A DNA stretch of 64,000 nucleotides from NCBI RefSeq assembly GCF_003443735.1, contig NZ_CP031969.1:744001-808000 (forward strand). The letters are read 5' to 3'. The stretch comes from Streptomyces sp. CC0208. Its GTDB lineage: Bacteria; Actinomycetota; Actinomycetes; Streptomycetales; Streptomycetaceae. Positions within the stretch are counted from its first letter, which is position 1; each line of letters begins with the position of its first letter. The notes under the pieces were generated by a model that was given only the letters and a program-made list of their open reading frames with translations, searched no databases and was not told the DNA's origin. This document shows, in pieces, positions 53,708 to 61,058 of this stretch. Position numbers and translations under genes: made by a program.

Positions 53708-55027
53708 TTACGCGTGCTCGTACACCGAGATGTGGCTCTTCCAGTTGAAGACCGTGTCCGGGATGTAGGTGCCGCCGGGCGGAGTGATCAGGAACTGGTC
53801 GTCCTTGTTGTCCGGGGCCGCGTAGGTGAGTCCGTCGCAGGAGACCGCCCACCGCTGCTGGTGGGTGGCGTCCTCGGCCAGGCACTTGCCGTTCGAGGCC
53901 ATGAGCTCGTCGCCGTCGGCGAACCACCACTGGCGGGAGTCGTTGTAGTTGCACGGGGTGAAGGCGACGTTGTAGCTGGTGTTGGTCAGGCACCTGCTGC
54001 CCTGGCCGATCAGGTAGCCGACGGCGCCGTCGCTGTTGATGTGCGGGGTCTCGGCGACGTCCCAGTTGTAGTACGGGCTGTTGTAGTTGCCCGAGTAAAG
54101 GTCGTCGTGCACGTCACGGCCGGAGGCGTGGGAGGGGATGCGGAACTGCACTCCGTCGGCGATCGGCTGGCCGCGCTTCTCGGCGATGACCGGCTCGATC
54201 GAACCGCCGCCGGAGTAGGCGATCGGGAAGGCGCCGAAGTTGTGGCCCATGACGTAGTTCAGCGCGCTCTGGACACTGCCGACCATGTTCGGGCCCGCGC
54301 TGCCGATGCGGGCGCCGACGGACTTCAGGGCCTGCCCGGCGCTCTTCAGGGTGGCGCGGACGCCCTTGCCGACGTAGGACTCGTCCAGCTTGTCGAGGCC
54401 GGAGAAGGTCAGCATGGAGACGGTCGCGTCGAAGAAGGCGCCGCCGACGCTCTTCCAGTTGAGGTAGCCGTCGGTCAGGTACTGGAAGGCCAGCGCGCCG
54501 ACGAACCCGCCGACGAAGGACGCGAACCGCACGCCCCACTTGCAGCCGACCGGGCCGGTGAGCGAGCAGATCAGCGTGGAGCCGAGGATGGTGATGACCG
54601 CGTCCGCGGCGATCTCCACCGCCCGCGCCGACAGGTAGGACCACTTGGCCTGGGTCCCCTTGTGCAGCTTGCCCGTGCAGTCGGTGACGGCCTCCTGCTT
54701 CTTGGAGGCGAGGACCGCCACCTGGTGCGCGGTGAGCGCGTAAGAGGTGGCGGAGACCGTGGCGGAGCCGGAGTCGTGGGCCGCGCTCTGGACGACGGGC
54801 CCGTTCGCCACCGGCCGTGCCTGTGTGCGGTAGGCGGCCTCGACCGCGTCGACCGTCCCCTCGCAGAGTTGCGTGACCGAGGTGGACGTCTTCCTGGCCG
54901 CGTCGGACAGGCGGCTGCCGAAGGAGGCGTCGAGGAGGGTGGCGGCCAGGGCGGTGACGAGCACCGTGATGATGAGTGTGCGTATCGGCACCCGTTGAAG
55001 CGGACGCCCGGTGAACCAGGTCAGCAC
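53708..55027 (-). CDS. Secreted or membrane-anchored protein with C-terminal RICIN-like region
   Basis: A 439-aa protein with an N-terminal signal/anchor helix (IRTLIITVLVTALAATLL, residues ~14-31). The ~200-residue middle has hydrophobic glycine-rich segments (AVITILGSTLICSLTG, ASFVGGFVGALAFQYL). A C-terminal RICIN-like trefoil fragment has SRQWWF and HQQRWAV motifs. The function is unknown; the glycine-rich hydrophobic centre recalls toxin or pore-forming modules but no family was recognised. GTG 55027 is fixed by an AAGGAG 7 nt upstream. Confidence 0.78.
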   Translation of the reverse strand: MLTWFTGRPLQRVPIRTLIITVLVTALAATLLDASFGSRLSDAARKTSTSVTQLCEGTVDAVEAAYRTQARPVANGPVVQSAAHDSGSATVSATSYALTAHQVAVLASKKQEAVTDCTGKLHKGTQAKWSYLSARAVEIAADAVITILGSTLICSLTGPVGCKWGVRFASFVGGFVGALAFQYLTDGYLNWKSVGGAFFDATVSMLTFSGLDKLDESYVGKGVRATLKSAGQALKSVGARIGSAGPNMVGSVQSALNYVMGHNFGAFPIAYSGGGSIEPVIAEKRGQPIADGVQFRIPSHASGRDVHDDLYSGNYNSPYYNWDVAETPHINSDGAVGYLIGQGSRCLTNTSYNVAFTPCNYNDSRQWWFADGDELMASNGKCLAEDATHQQRWAVSCDGLTYAAPDNKDDQFLITPPGGTYIPDTVFNWKSHISVYEHA

Positions 55028-55177
55028 GAATAAGCTCCTTATGGATGCTTTGTCCGGATCGGGAACGCGGCGGTGTGTGCGGGTGCCGCCCGAGGAAACG
55101 TCCCTGCCGGGACCGGCGCACTGGGGGCGCCGGATCACCGGGTGGGGACGGAACACTCCCGATCCTGAGGTGCCCGA

Positions 55178-55216
55178 CGTTGTTGCTCAATCCCCCTTCC
55201 GGGGCTGGCAACAACG
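55178..55216. repeat. Inverted repeat upstream of the secreted gene
   Basis: CGTTGTTGC and GCAACAACG are perfect 9-bp arms around 21 nt. The repeat lies about 150 bp upstream of GTG 55027 and may be an operator or the end of a transcript. Confidence 0.35.
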
Positions 55217-55290
55217 CCGTGACCTGGGGAGACGCCGGACCCCGCGGGTCCGGTCCGCGACACCCTCGCGGCCCGGTCGGCGGGAGCGGG

Positions 55291-55317
55291 ACGCGGTACG
55301 CGGTACGCGGTACGCGG
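55291..55317. repeat. Short tandem repeat ACGCGGT x3.9
   Basis: A 7-bp unit is repeated almost four times in the 390-nt gene-poor stretch between the secreted gene and the STAS remnant. No other structure was recognised there besides the inverted repeat at 55178. Confidence 0.5.
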
Positions 55318-55420
55318 CTGACCGCATGGTTGGCTCCTGGAGGTTGCACGGGAGCCGGCCCATGGGTGACGACGGCCCTCAGACCCCGCCAGAACTCCCG
55401 TCTAGGTCAACGCACCCTGC

Positions 55421-55594
55421 ATGGACTCCACCGGCATCAACATCTTCGTCGCCGCCCACCGCACCCTCACCGAGGCCGGCGGCTGGATACGTCTGGCCGC
55501 ACCCACCGAAGCCGTGATGCGCACCCTGCAGATCGTCGGCGTCGACGCAGTGATCGACTGCCGTGAAACCCTCCGCCAAGCACTCGGCGGCTGA
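55421..55594 (+). pseudogene. Truncated STAS-domain protein
   Basis: 57 residues starting MDSTGINIFVAAHRTL match the C-terminal half of the STAS gene at 40089 (MDSSGINVFVAAYQQV; LQMVGVDTLI versus LQIVGVDAVI; EQALHT versus RQALGG). The N-terminal strands and helix of a STAS fold are gone. The in-frame codons upstream (VNAPC) end the similarity, so the 5' half was lost by deletion. A diffusible half-domain is unlikely to fold. Confidence 0.75.
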
Positions 55595-55644
55595 CCGATC
55601 TCCCGTGCCGGCCATGCGCTGACCACTCCTGCGAGCGAGGGGTT

Positions 55645-56013
55645 TCAGGCGGTGGTGCGGTTGCCTTGGCGTGCGGCGAGCGCGGCGTCGGCGCTGGAGT
55701 AGGCGGGCAGGAAGGTGTCCATCCCGGTGACGCTGAGCAGGCGGCCCAGCCGGTCGGGGATGGCCGCCAGGGTCAGGGAGCCGCCGGCGTCCTTGGCGCA
55801 GCGCCAGATGCCGACGAGGGCGCCCAGTCCTGAGGAGTCGCAGAAGGTGACGCCTGAGAGGTCGGCGAGCAGGTCAGGGTGGCCGTTCGCGATGAGTTCC
55901 AGGGCGCGGGCCCGTACGGCGGGTGCGGCGGCGATGTCGAACTCGCCGGACAGGGCGATCACAGCCAGGGCACCGTCGGTGTGCGGGACGTCGATGTGGA
56001 ATGCGTCGGTCAT
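55645..56013 (-). CDS. STAS-domain anti-sigma factor antagonist
   Basis: A 122-aa RsbV/SpoIIAA-like protein with the phosphorylation-site serine in VTFCDSSGLGALVG. ATG 56013 overlaps the stop of the SpoIIE-type phosphatase gene (ATGA), so a phosphatase and its likely STAS substrate are made together. It belongs to a different subgroup from the STAS proteins at 40089 and 55421. Confidence 0.9.
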   Translation of the reverse strand: MTDAFHIDVPHTDGALAVIALSGEFDIAAAPAVRARALELIANGHPDLLADLSGVTFCDSSGLGALVGIWRCAKDAGGSLTLAAIPDRLGRLLSVTGMDTFLPAYSSADAALAARQGNRTTA

Positions 56014-57479
56014 GGGCGTGGGTTCTCCTGCCCGACGGAGACGTCGGCGGTCGGGGCGGCAGCGCTGTGGGCGGTGGTGGTGATGCCTGCGGGAGCAGCA
56101 TCGGGGGTGGGGACGGACAGGGCCAGCAGGGCCACGTCGTCGCGTTCGGTGTCGGGGAGAGTGTCCAGGAGCGCGACGGTGTCGTCGATCAGGGCGCCGG
56201 CACTGACCGGCGCCGGCCGTCGGGCCAGGAAGTCGGTCAGGCCCGTGTCGGCGAGCATGTCACCGTCGGCGGTGCGGGCCTCGGTCAGCCCGTCGGTGTA
56301 CAGCAGCAGTCCCTCGCCGGGTGCCAGGTGCAGGGTGCGTGAGGCGAAGGCGGCTTCGGCGAACGCGCCGACCAGCATGCCGCCCTTGGCGCGGGCCGCC
56401 TCCACCCGCACGCCGCCGCCCTCGACGGGGCTGAGGTGGTAGGCGGGCGGGTGACCGCCGGTGGCCAGGGTGACCGTGAAACCGCCGTCCCGGGCCGGAT
56501 CGAGCAGGCCGAAGACGGCGGTGCAAAAGCGGGTACCGACCGCCGCGTCCAGCAACAGCGCGGTGTTCAGGGCCTTGAGCGCAGCCGTGGGGTCCGCGTC
56601 GACGAGAGCTGCGGCCCGCAGCGTGTAGCGGGTCAGTGAGGTGATCGAGGCGGCTTCGGCGCCCTTGCCGCACACATCGCCCAGGAAGAACGCCCACCGG
56701 CCCCCGCCCACGGGGAAGACGTCGTAGAAGTCACCGCCCACTTCCTGCGGGGAGGCGGTCTTGTAATGGCAGGCCAGCTCCAGGCCCGGTACCGCGGGCA
56801 GTGCCGGGGGCACCAGGGTGCGCTGCAGGGTGGAGGCGAACGCGGCGATGGCCGCCTTGTCCCGCTCGGCACGCTGGCGGGCCTCTTCCTCCGCCTGGCG
56901 CTTCTCCTGCTCGACCTTGCGGCGCTCCTGCTCGGCGCGTACCGCGTTCAGTGCCGACAGCCGCAGCTCAAGCTGGTCACGCACTACCGCGGCCAGGTCT
57001 GTGAGGGTGGAGGCATCGGCCTCGCTGATCTCGCGGGGGCGGGTGTCGAGGATGTTGACCGTGCCCAGGCGGTGCCCGTCGGCGGTGATGATCGGAGCGG
57101 CGGCGTAGAACCGTACCCCCATCGGGCCGGCGACCAGCGGGTTGGAGCAGGCGACCGGATCCAGCAGAGTGTCCGGGATGACGGTGGTGTCATCGGTGAG
57201 CACCGCCGAGGCACACAGGCCCGGATCGCGGCCGATCTCGCTGACGCCTTCCAGGCCGTGCGCGGCCTTGAACCAGATCCGGTCCTCGTCAACGATCGTC
57301 ACCGTCGCCACCGGCACCTCGAACAACCGTGCCGCCAGCGCCGCGACTCTGTCGTAGGCGCCGTCCGGCGGAGTGTCGAGAATGTCGTAACGGCGCACCG
57401 CCGCCATCCGCGCCGCCTCGACCGGCGCGGCCACAGGCCGGCTCGGTGCTATCACAGGCGGACTCGCTTGCTCCGGCAT
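56010..57479 (-). CDS. GAF-domain SpoIIE/PP2C-type serine phosphatase
   Basis: A 489-aa regulator. A GAF domain spans ~30-190 (PVATVTIVDEDRIWF; FYAAAPIITADGHRLGTVNI), a Glu/Arg-rich coiled coil ~195-230, and a SpoIIE PP2C domain ~245-475 with metal motifs EVGGDFYDVF, GDVCGKG and YTDGLTEAR. It would dephosphorylate a STAS antagonist in response to a GAF-sensed signal and so activate a stress sigma factor. It is coupled to the STAS gene immediately downstream. ATG 57479 (MPEQAS) is chosen over an upstream in-frame ATG at 57530, which lacks a ribosome binding site. Confidence 0.92.
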   Translation of the reverse strand: MPEQASPPVIAPSRPVAAPVEAARMAAVRRYDILDTPPDGAYDRVAALAARLFEVPVATVTIVDEDRIWFKAAHGLEGVSEIGRDPGLCASAVLTDDTTVIPDTLLDPVACSNPLVAGPMGVRFYAAAPIITADGHRLGTVNILDTRPREISEADASTLTDLAAVVRDQLELRLSALNAVRAEQERRKVEQEKRQAEEEARQRAERDKAAIAAFASTLQRTLVPPALPAVPGLELACHYKTASPQEVGGDFYDVFPVGGGRWAFFLGDVCGKGAEAASITSLTRYTLRAAALVDADPTAALKALNTALLLDAAVGTRFCTAVFGLLDPARDGGFTVTLATGGHPPAYHLSPVEGGGVRVEAARAKGGMLVGAFAEAAFASRTLHLAPGEGLLLYTDGLTEARTADGDMLADTGLTDFLARRPAPVSAGALIDDTVALLDTLPDTERDDVALLALSVPTPDAAPAGITTTAHSAAAPTADVSVGQENPRP

Positions 57480-57696
57480 GTTCCTCGTCTCGTCATCCCC
57501 CCCAGGAGGCACCGACCAGACAGCCAGCACCCCAGAACCCTACCGAACACAGCCGGCGCACCCTTTCCGACGACGAGCTTCGTAGTGCGCACCGGCATCG
57601 TGGACGGCCGTCAACCCACCGACCGCAACCGGGCGCAGTGATCGGCGAAAAGGCGAACCCGACTGCCTTCGTGGTCCGGACCACAAGCTCACCGAC

Positions 57697-57963
57697 CTGA
57701 ACACAAAACTCCGACGGGACGTTGCCCCAGGCCAGGTCGACCAGGTCTGCCGCCGCGAGGACCTGGCGGACCTGGTCGCCGCCGGCACCCCGCTAGGACC
57801 GGAGCAGGACGCCGCGCGCCTCGGTATGCGCAGAGTTGAGTTCGATTGGATGGCGCGGCTCGGTTGGATCCGCTCGCCGCAGTCGATCGAGGTCCGCTTC
57901 GGCGTCTCTCGGGTGCGGGGCCGTCGACGGAACTGCCCATGCACGGTGAGCACGGTGGTGCCG
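57697..57963 (+). pseudogene. Frameshifted fragment of a Streptomyces hypothetical protein
   Basis: From about 57697 the + strand encodes LADLVAAGTPLGPEQDAARL, then GMRRVEFDWMARLGWIRSPQ, then SIEVRFGVSR. After that the similarity to the remembered pattern ...GTSRAGAVDVPLY continues one frame over (GAVDGT) and stops. The N-terminus is missing and no start codon or ribosome binding site fits. It resembles the C-terminal part of a common HTH-type Streptomyces hypothetical protein; the identification is from memory. Confidence 0.35.
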
Positions 57964-58130
57964 TCGTCGGTCTCCGGCAGCCCGTCCAGCGCCCCGCCTA
58001 TGAGCGGCGTACATCTGGTGCGGAAGCCGACCGGGGCCGGGGATGCCTTGGTCGTGGTACATCCGGCGCAGGTCCGATAGGTGACGGCTTGCCACCGGTG
58101 CCGGTCGAGGGTCCGACATGAAGAGCACAA

Positions 58131-58289
58131 TCAGACCGCGCCGTCAGGGTGCGGTGATCCGGCGCTGTCGCTCGCAGGGGCGTCTTCGTCCGGGGCTGCT
58201 GGACGAGGGAAGAAGAGATCCTCGAGCGCGTCTGCAGCGAAGAGAAAGGCCATCATCCCGACCGGTAGAAGCAGGGTAAGCAGAATCAC
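58131..58289 (-). CDS. 52-aa single-pass membrane protein, copy B
   Basis: MILLTLLLPVGMMAFLFAAD is one membrane helix, followed by ALEDLFFPRPAAPDE and an acidic Ser/Pro/Asp tail. GTG 58289 has GGGAGGTTCT upstream. Its core and its ~83-nt leader match the gene at 42148. An in-frame GTG at 58364 would add 25 residues but would use the conserved leader, and the frame is not kept in copy A, so the short form is chosen. It lies near a SpoIIE/STAS pair, as copy A lies near an RsbW/STAS pair. Confidence 0.75.
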   Translation of the reverse strand: MILLTLLLPVGMMAFLFAADALEDLFFPRPAAPDEDAPASDSAGSPHPDGAV

Positions 58290-58372
58290 AGAACCTCCCG
58301 GCAGGTCGGTCTGTGGGCTTCGTGGCCCGGCTCTCAGGATGAGCCCGAATGGTGGAACGCGCACAGTGGGGC
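58290..58372 (-). promoter_or_regulatory. Conserved leader, copy B
   Basis: Counterpart of 42052-42147, with the same five blocks in the same order. It includes CACCATTCGG, CATCCTGAGA and the GGGAGGT ribosome binding site. It may be a promoter for a specific sigma factor or a structured 5' UTR. Confidence 0.6.
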
Positions 58373-59001
58373 CGGGGGCAGCCGATTCGGCGGGTCCGGG
58401 TGAGGGCGGCAGGCGCGCGGTGCTGCGCGCCTGTCCCGCAACCGACTCGGCAGGCTCGGTGCGCGAGCCGCAGCTTGATGCCTCGGCTGGCCGAGCAGGA
58501 ACGCGGCCGACGCAGCCGCTCCGTCAGGCCGGAGTAGACCGGCCAGCTCGGCATCGGCGCCAAACGTCCCCCGCCCAGAGCCACGACGGCGACCGAACCG
58601 GACGCTACCAGCGCCTGTGACAGACAGCGGTGACACCGGAAACGTGTGGGATCTCCACAAGGCGGCAGCGTGAGCGGCGCTACCGTTCCGCAGCACAGAC
58701 TCGACCGCCACCCAGGGCAGCATTGGTCCGGACACCACCGAACCTGCAAACCCCCACGCAAGCGCTGAAGCTGGGAAGAGGGCCTTTCATCCCACCCTGA
58801 CGAGGCGTCAGCAAAGTCAGCATTAGGTCAGCAAGAGTCCTGCCACAGCCGCCCAAAGACAGCCACACTGCGGAATCGCCAACCGCACCGACCTGAGCCA
58901 GCCAGCTGTTCGGACGCCTTCCGGCAGGCAGGCAGAAGCCAGTAGGAATTGCCCGGCCGACTGCCCATCAGCAGCCACCGACGCTGACGCGTTTCCGCAG
59001 G
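58373..59001. other. Gene-poor intergenic region
   Basis: About 630 nt between the small membrane protein leader and the pirin stop. No reading frame shows protein-like composition. Three GTCAGCA words occur in a row at 58807, 58816 and 58827. Confidence 0.55.
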
Positions 59002-59967
59002 TCAGCGCACCCTTCCTCGCGGTTTCAACGACACCGGCGGCAGTTCCGGTGCGGGCAGGGGGGCACCGTCGTACCCCTTCACCTCCCCGAACCGGGAGCC
59101 TTCCATCCAGTCCTGACGCGCCTGCTCGATCTCCTCCTGGGAGCGCCCGATCCAGTTCCAGAACATGATCAGCTCCTCCTCGAACGGCTCGCCGCCCAGG
59201 AGCATCAGGCCCGCGTCCGACTCGGCGCGCAGCGGGAGTTCGGTGCGGCCGCAGCCGAGGTAGAGCATCGAGCCGGGCAGCACCGGCACCCCGTCCACGT
59301 GGGCCTCGCCGGACATGGACAGGACCGCGTACTCGAAGTCCGGTTCCAGCGGCAGGCGTACGTCCGTGCCGCGGGCGAGGCTCAGGTCGGCGCCGACGAT
59401 CGGGGTGTACGTCGTTCCGGGTGAGCGTGCGCCGTCGAGTTCGCCCAGGATGAGCGTGGCCGTCAGACCCGGGGCCGTGATCTGCGGCAGCCCGCTGTGG
59501 TGCTCGAAGTGCGGGTCGGTGTGGCGGTCCCCGTCCGGGAGCGCGACCCAGAGCTGGGCGCCGTGCAGGAACCGGGCGTGCGGCTTCGGGCTCTCCTCGG
59601 AGTGGCTGATCGCGCGGCCGGAGGTCATCAGGCCCAGTTCCCGGGGGCGGATGGTCTGGAGGCTGCCGGTGGAGTCGCGGTGCAGCACCTCGCCCTGGTG
59701 CAGCCAGCTCACCGTCTGCAGGCCCATGTGCGGATGCGGGGGCACCTGCATGCCCGGCTCGTCGGCGATGTCGTCGGGGCCGTAGTGATCGACGAAGCAC
59801 CAGGCGCCGACCATACGGCGGCCCAGGTTGGGCAGCAGCCGGCGCACCTCGCTGGACTCGCCCAGCTTCACGCGGCGGGGGCTGAGGAGTTCGCGCACGG
59901 GTTCCGCCACCACGAAGCCGCGGCCGCCGCACAGGGCGGGAACCGCCTGGCGATCAAGATTGCTCAT
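59002..59967 (-). CDS. Pirin-family protein
   Basis: A 321-aa bicupin. The N-terminal cupin has the metal-binding set PPHPHMGLQTVSWLHQGE and later HSEES, matching the H-x-H...H...E ligands of pirins. The C-terminal cupin carries GEPFEEELIMFWNWIGRS. Pirins are iron-binding proteins with roles in redox regulation or quercetin dioxygenase activity. ATG 59967 (MSNLDRQ) is chosen. It diverges from a MarR operon, a frequent arrangement in which MarR represses the pirin gene under redox stress (inference). Confidence 0.92.
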   Translation of the reverse strand: MSNLDRQAVPALCGGRGFVVAEPVRELLSPRRVKLGESSEVRRLLPNLGRRMVGAWCFVDHYGPDDIADEPGMQVPPHPHMGLQTVSWLHQGEVLHRDSTGSLQTIRPRELGLMTSGRAISHSEESPKPHARFLHGAQLWVALPDGDRHTDPHFEHHSGLPQITAPGLTATLILGELDGARSPGTTYTPIVGADLSLARGTDVRLPLEPDFEYAVLSMSGEAHVDGVPVLPGSMLYLGCGRTELPLRAESDAGLMLLGGEPFEEELIMFWNWIGRSQEEIEQARQDWMEGSRFGEVKGYDGAPLPAPELPPVSLKPRGRVR

Positions 59968-60062
59968 GACGCCCAACCTAGCCCCGTGGGGCGTTTCCCG
60001 TCAGTCCGTCCCACCTGGCTCCGCGCCAGGTGCCCCCGGTCGCTCCCCGGCTGCCGGCGAAA

Positions 60063-60089
60063 ATAGTAGCCATGGACATAGTAGCCATG
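60063..60089. promoter_or_regulatory. Tandem 12-bp repeats at the MarR promoter
   Basis: ATAGTAGCCATG occurs twice, at 60063-60074 and 60078-60089 (period 15 bp), 14-40 bp upstream of the MarR ATG and in the divergent region with pirin. It is the only A/T-rich stretch there and is the likely promoter/operator of the MarR gene. Confidence 0.5.
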
Positions 60090-60102
60090 TACCGTATCGA
60101 GC

Positions 60103-60585
60103 ATGAGTACGGCATCCGAGGGCGCGACGCCCGGTTTCCTGGTCTGGCGACTGTCGATGAAGTGGCGGGTCGCGGTCGATCGCGCGGTGGCGCCGCTCGG
60201 CCTGACGCACGCCCAGTACTCGCTGGTGGCCTCGCTGTACGGCATGCGGCACGGCGGCGAACGCCCCAGCCAGCGACGTCTCGCCGACCGGACCGGCCTC
60301 GAACCGCTCTACGTCTCCAAGCTGGCGCGCTCCCTGGAGAGCGCCGGGCTCCTGGAGCGCGCTCGCGACCCGCGCGACCCGCGCGCGGTGCAACTGGCGC
60401 TCACCGAGGAGGGCCGCGAGCGGACCCGGCAGGCCATCGAGGTCGTCCAGGGGCTCCTGGAGCAACTGCTGGCACCCCTCGGCGGCCTGGACAGCGCACG
60501 CACGCGGGAGTTCCAGCGTGAGCTGACGACCCTGCTCGACGCACCTCTCGACCCGACGAACGAGAACCTCAAGGAGCAGTCATGA
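60103..60585 (+). CDS. MarR-family transcriptional regulator
   Basis: A 160-aa winged-helix protein with a MarR core: HAQYSLVASLYGM, recognition helix GERPSQRRLADRTGLEPLYVSKLA and wing RARDPRDPRAVQLALTEEG. It probably represses its own operon and the divergent pirin gene through the tandem repeats just upstream. No redox cysteine is present, so a ligand, not a thiol switch, would be sensed. Its stop overlaps the next gene (ATGA). Confidence 0.9.
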   Translation: MSTASEGATPGFLVWRLSMKWRVAVDRAVAPLGLTHAQYSLVASLYGMRHGGERPSQRRLADRTGLEPLYVSKLARSLESAGLLERARDPRDPRAVQLALTEEGRERTRQAIEVVQGLLEQLLAPLGGLDSARTREFQRELTTLLDAPLDPTNENLKEQS

Positions 60586-61040
60586 CCACCACCCCTCCCG
60601 TCCTCACCCCCCGCGTCCTGGCCCTGGCCCACTACGCCGCCCGCGCACTCCTCGAGAACGTCCTGGCCCGCCACGGCGTGACCTTCCAGCAGTCCGTCAC
60701 GCTGCGCCTGGCCGCCGTGGCGGAGGGACCGGTCGCGCGTGACCACATCGTCGAGGACGTGGTCGGCGCGCTGAAGATCGACCTGGCGCAGGCGCACTCC
60801 GTGGTCGACGAACTGGTCGCCAAGGGACTGGTGGCTCCCCAGGGGCCGTTCCAGGGGTCGTCCCAGCTGCGGATCACGGACGCAGGCCGCGAGCTGTTCG
60901 AGACGACCTCCGCCGAGACCGCCCCCATCAGCGCCCGGGTCTACGCCGGCATCCCGGCCGAGGACCTCGCGGTGGCCGGACGCGTGCTGAGCCTCATCAC
61001 CGAGCGGGCCGACGCGGAGCTCGCCGCCCTGGCCAAGTAG
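60582..61040 (+). CDS. Second MarR-like winged-helix protein
   Basis: A 152-aa protein with MarR-like topology: a helical N-terminus, VTLRLAAVAEGPVARDHIVE, a recognition-helix-like AQAHSVVDELVAKGLVAP, then a wing GSSQLRITDAGRELFE. The residue pattern is weaker than in the upstream protein. It is co-translated with the MarR gene (ATGA overlap); the pair could form a heterodimer, or this one could be an antagonist. Assigned by fold pattern only. Confidence 0.78.
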   Translation: MTTTPPVLTPRVLALAHYAARALLENVLARHGVTFQQSVTLRLAAVAEGPVARDHIVEDVVGALKIDLAQAHSVVDELVAKGLVAPQGPFQGSSQLRITDAGRELFETTSAETAPISARVYAGIPAEDLAVAGRVLSLITERADAELAALAK

Positions 61041-61058
61041 CGAGACAGCACGTAGGTC

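Noticed and set aside
57540..58130. A 196-codon frame on the - strand
   Set aside because: Composition is not protein-like, and the + strand of the same DNA holds a recognisable gene fragment.
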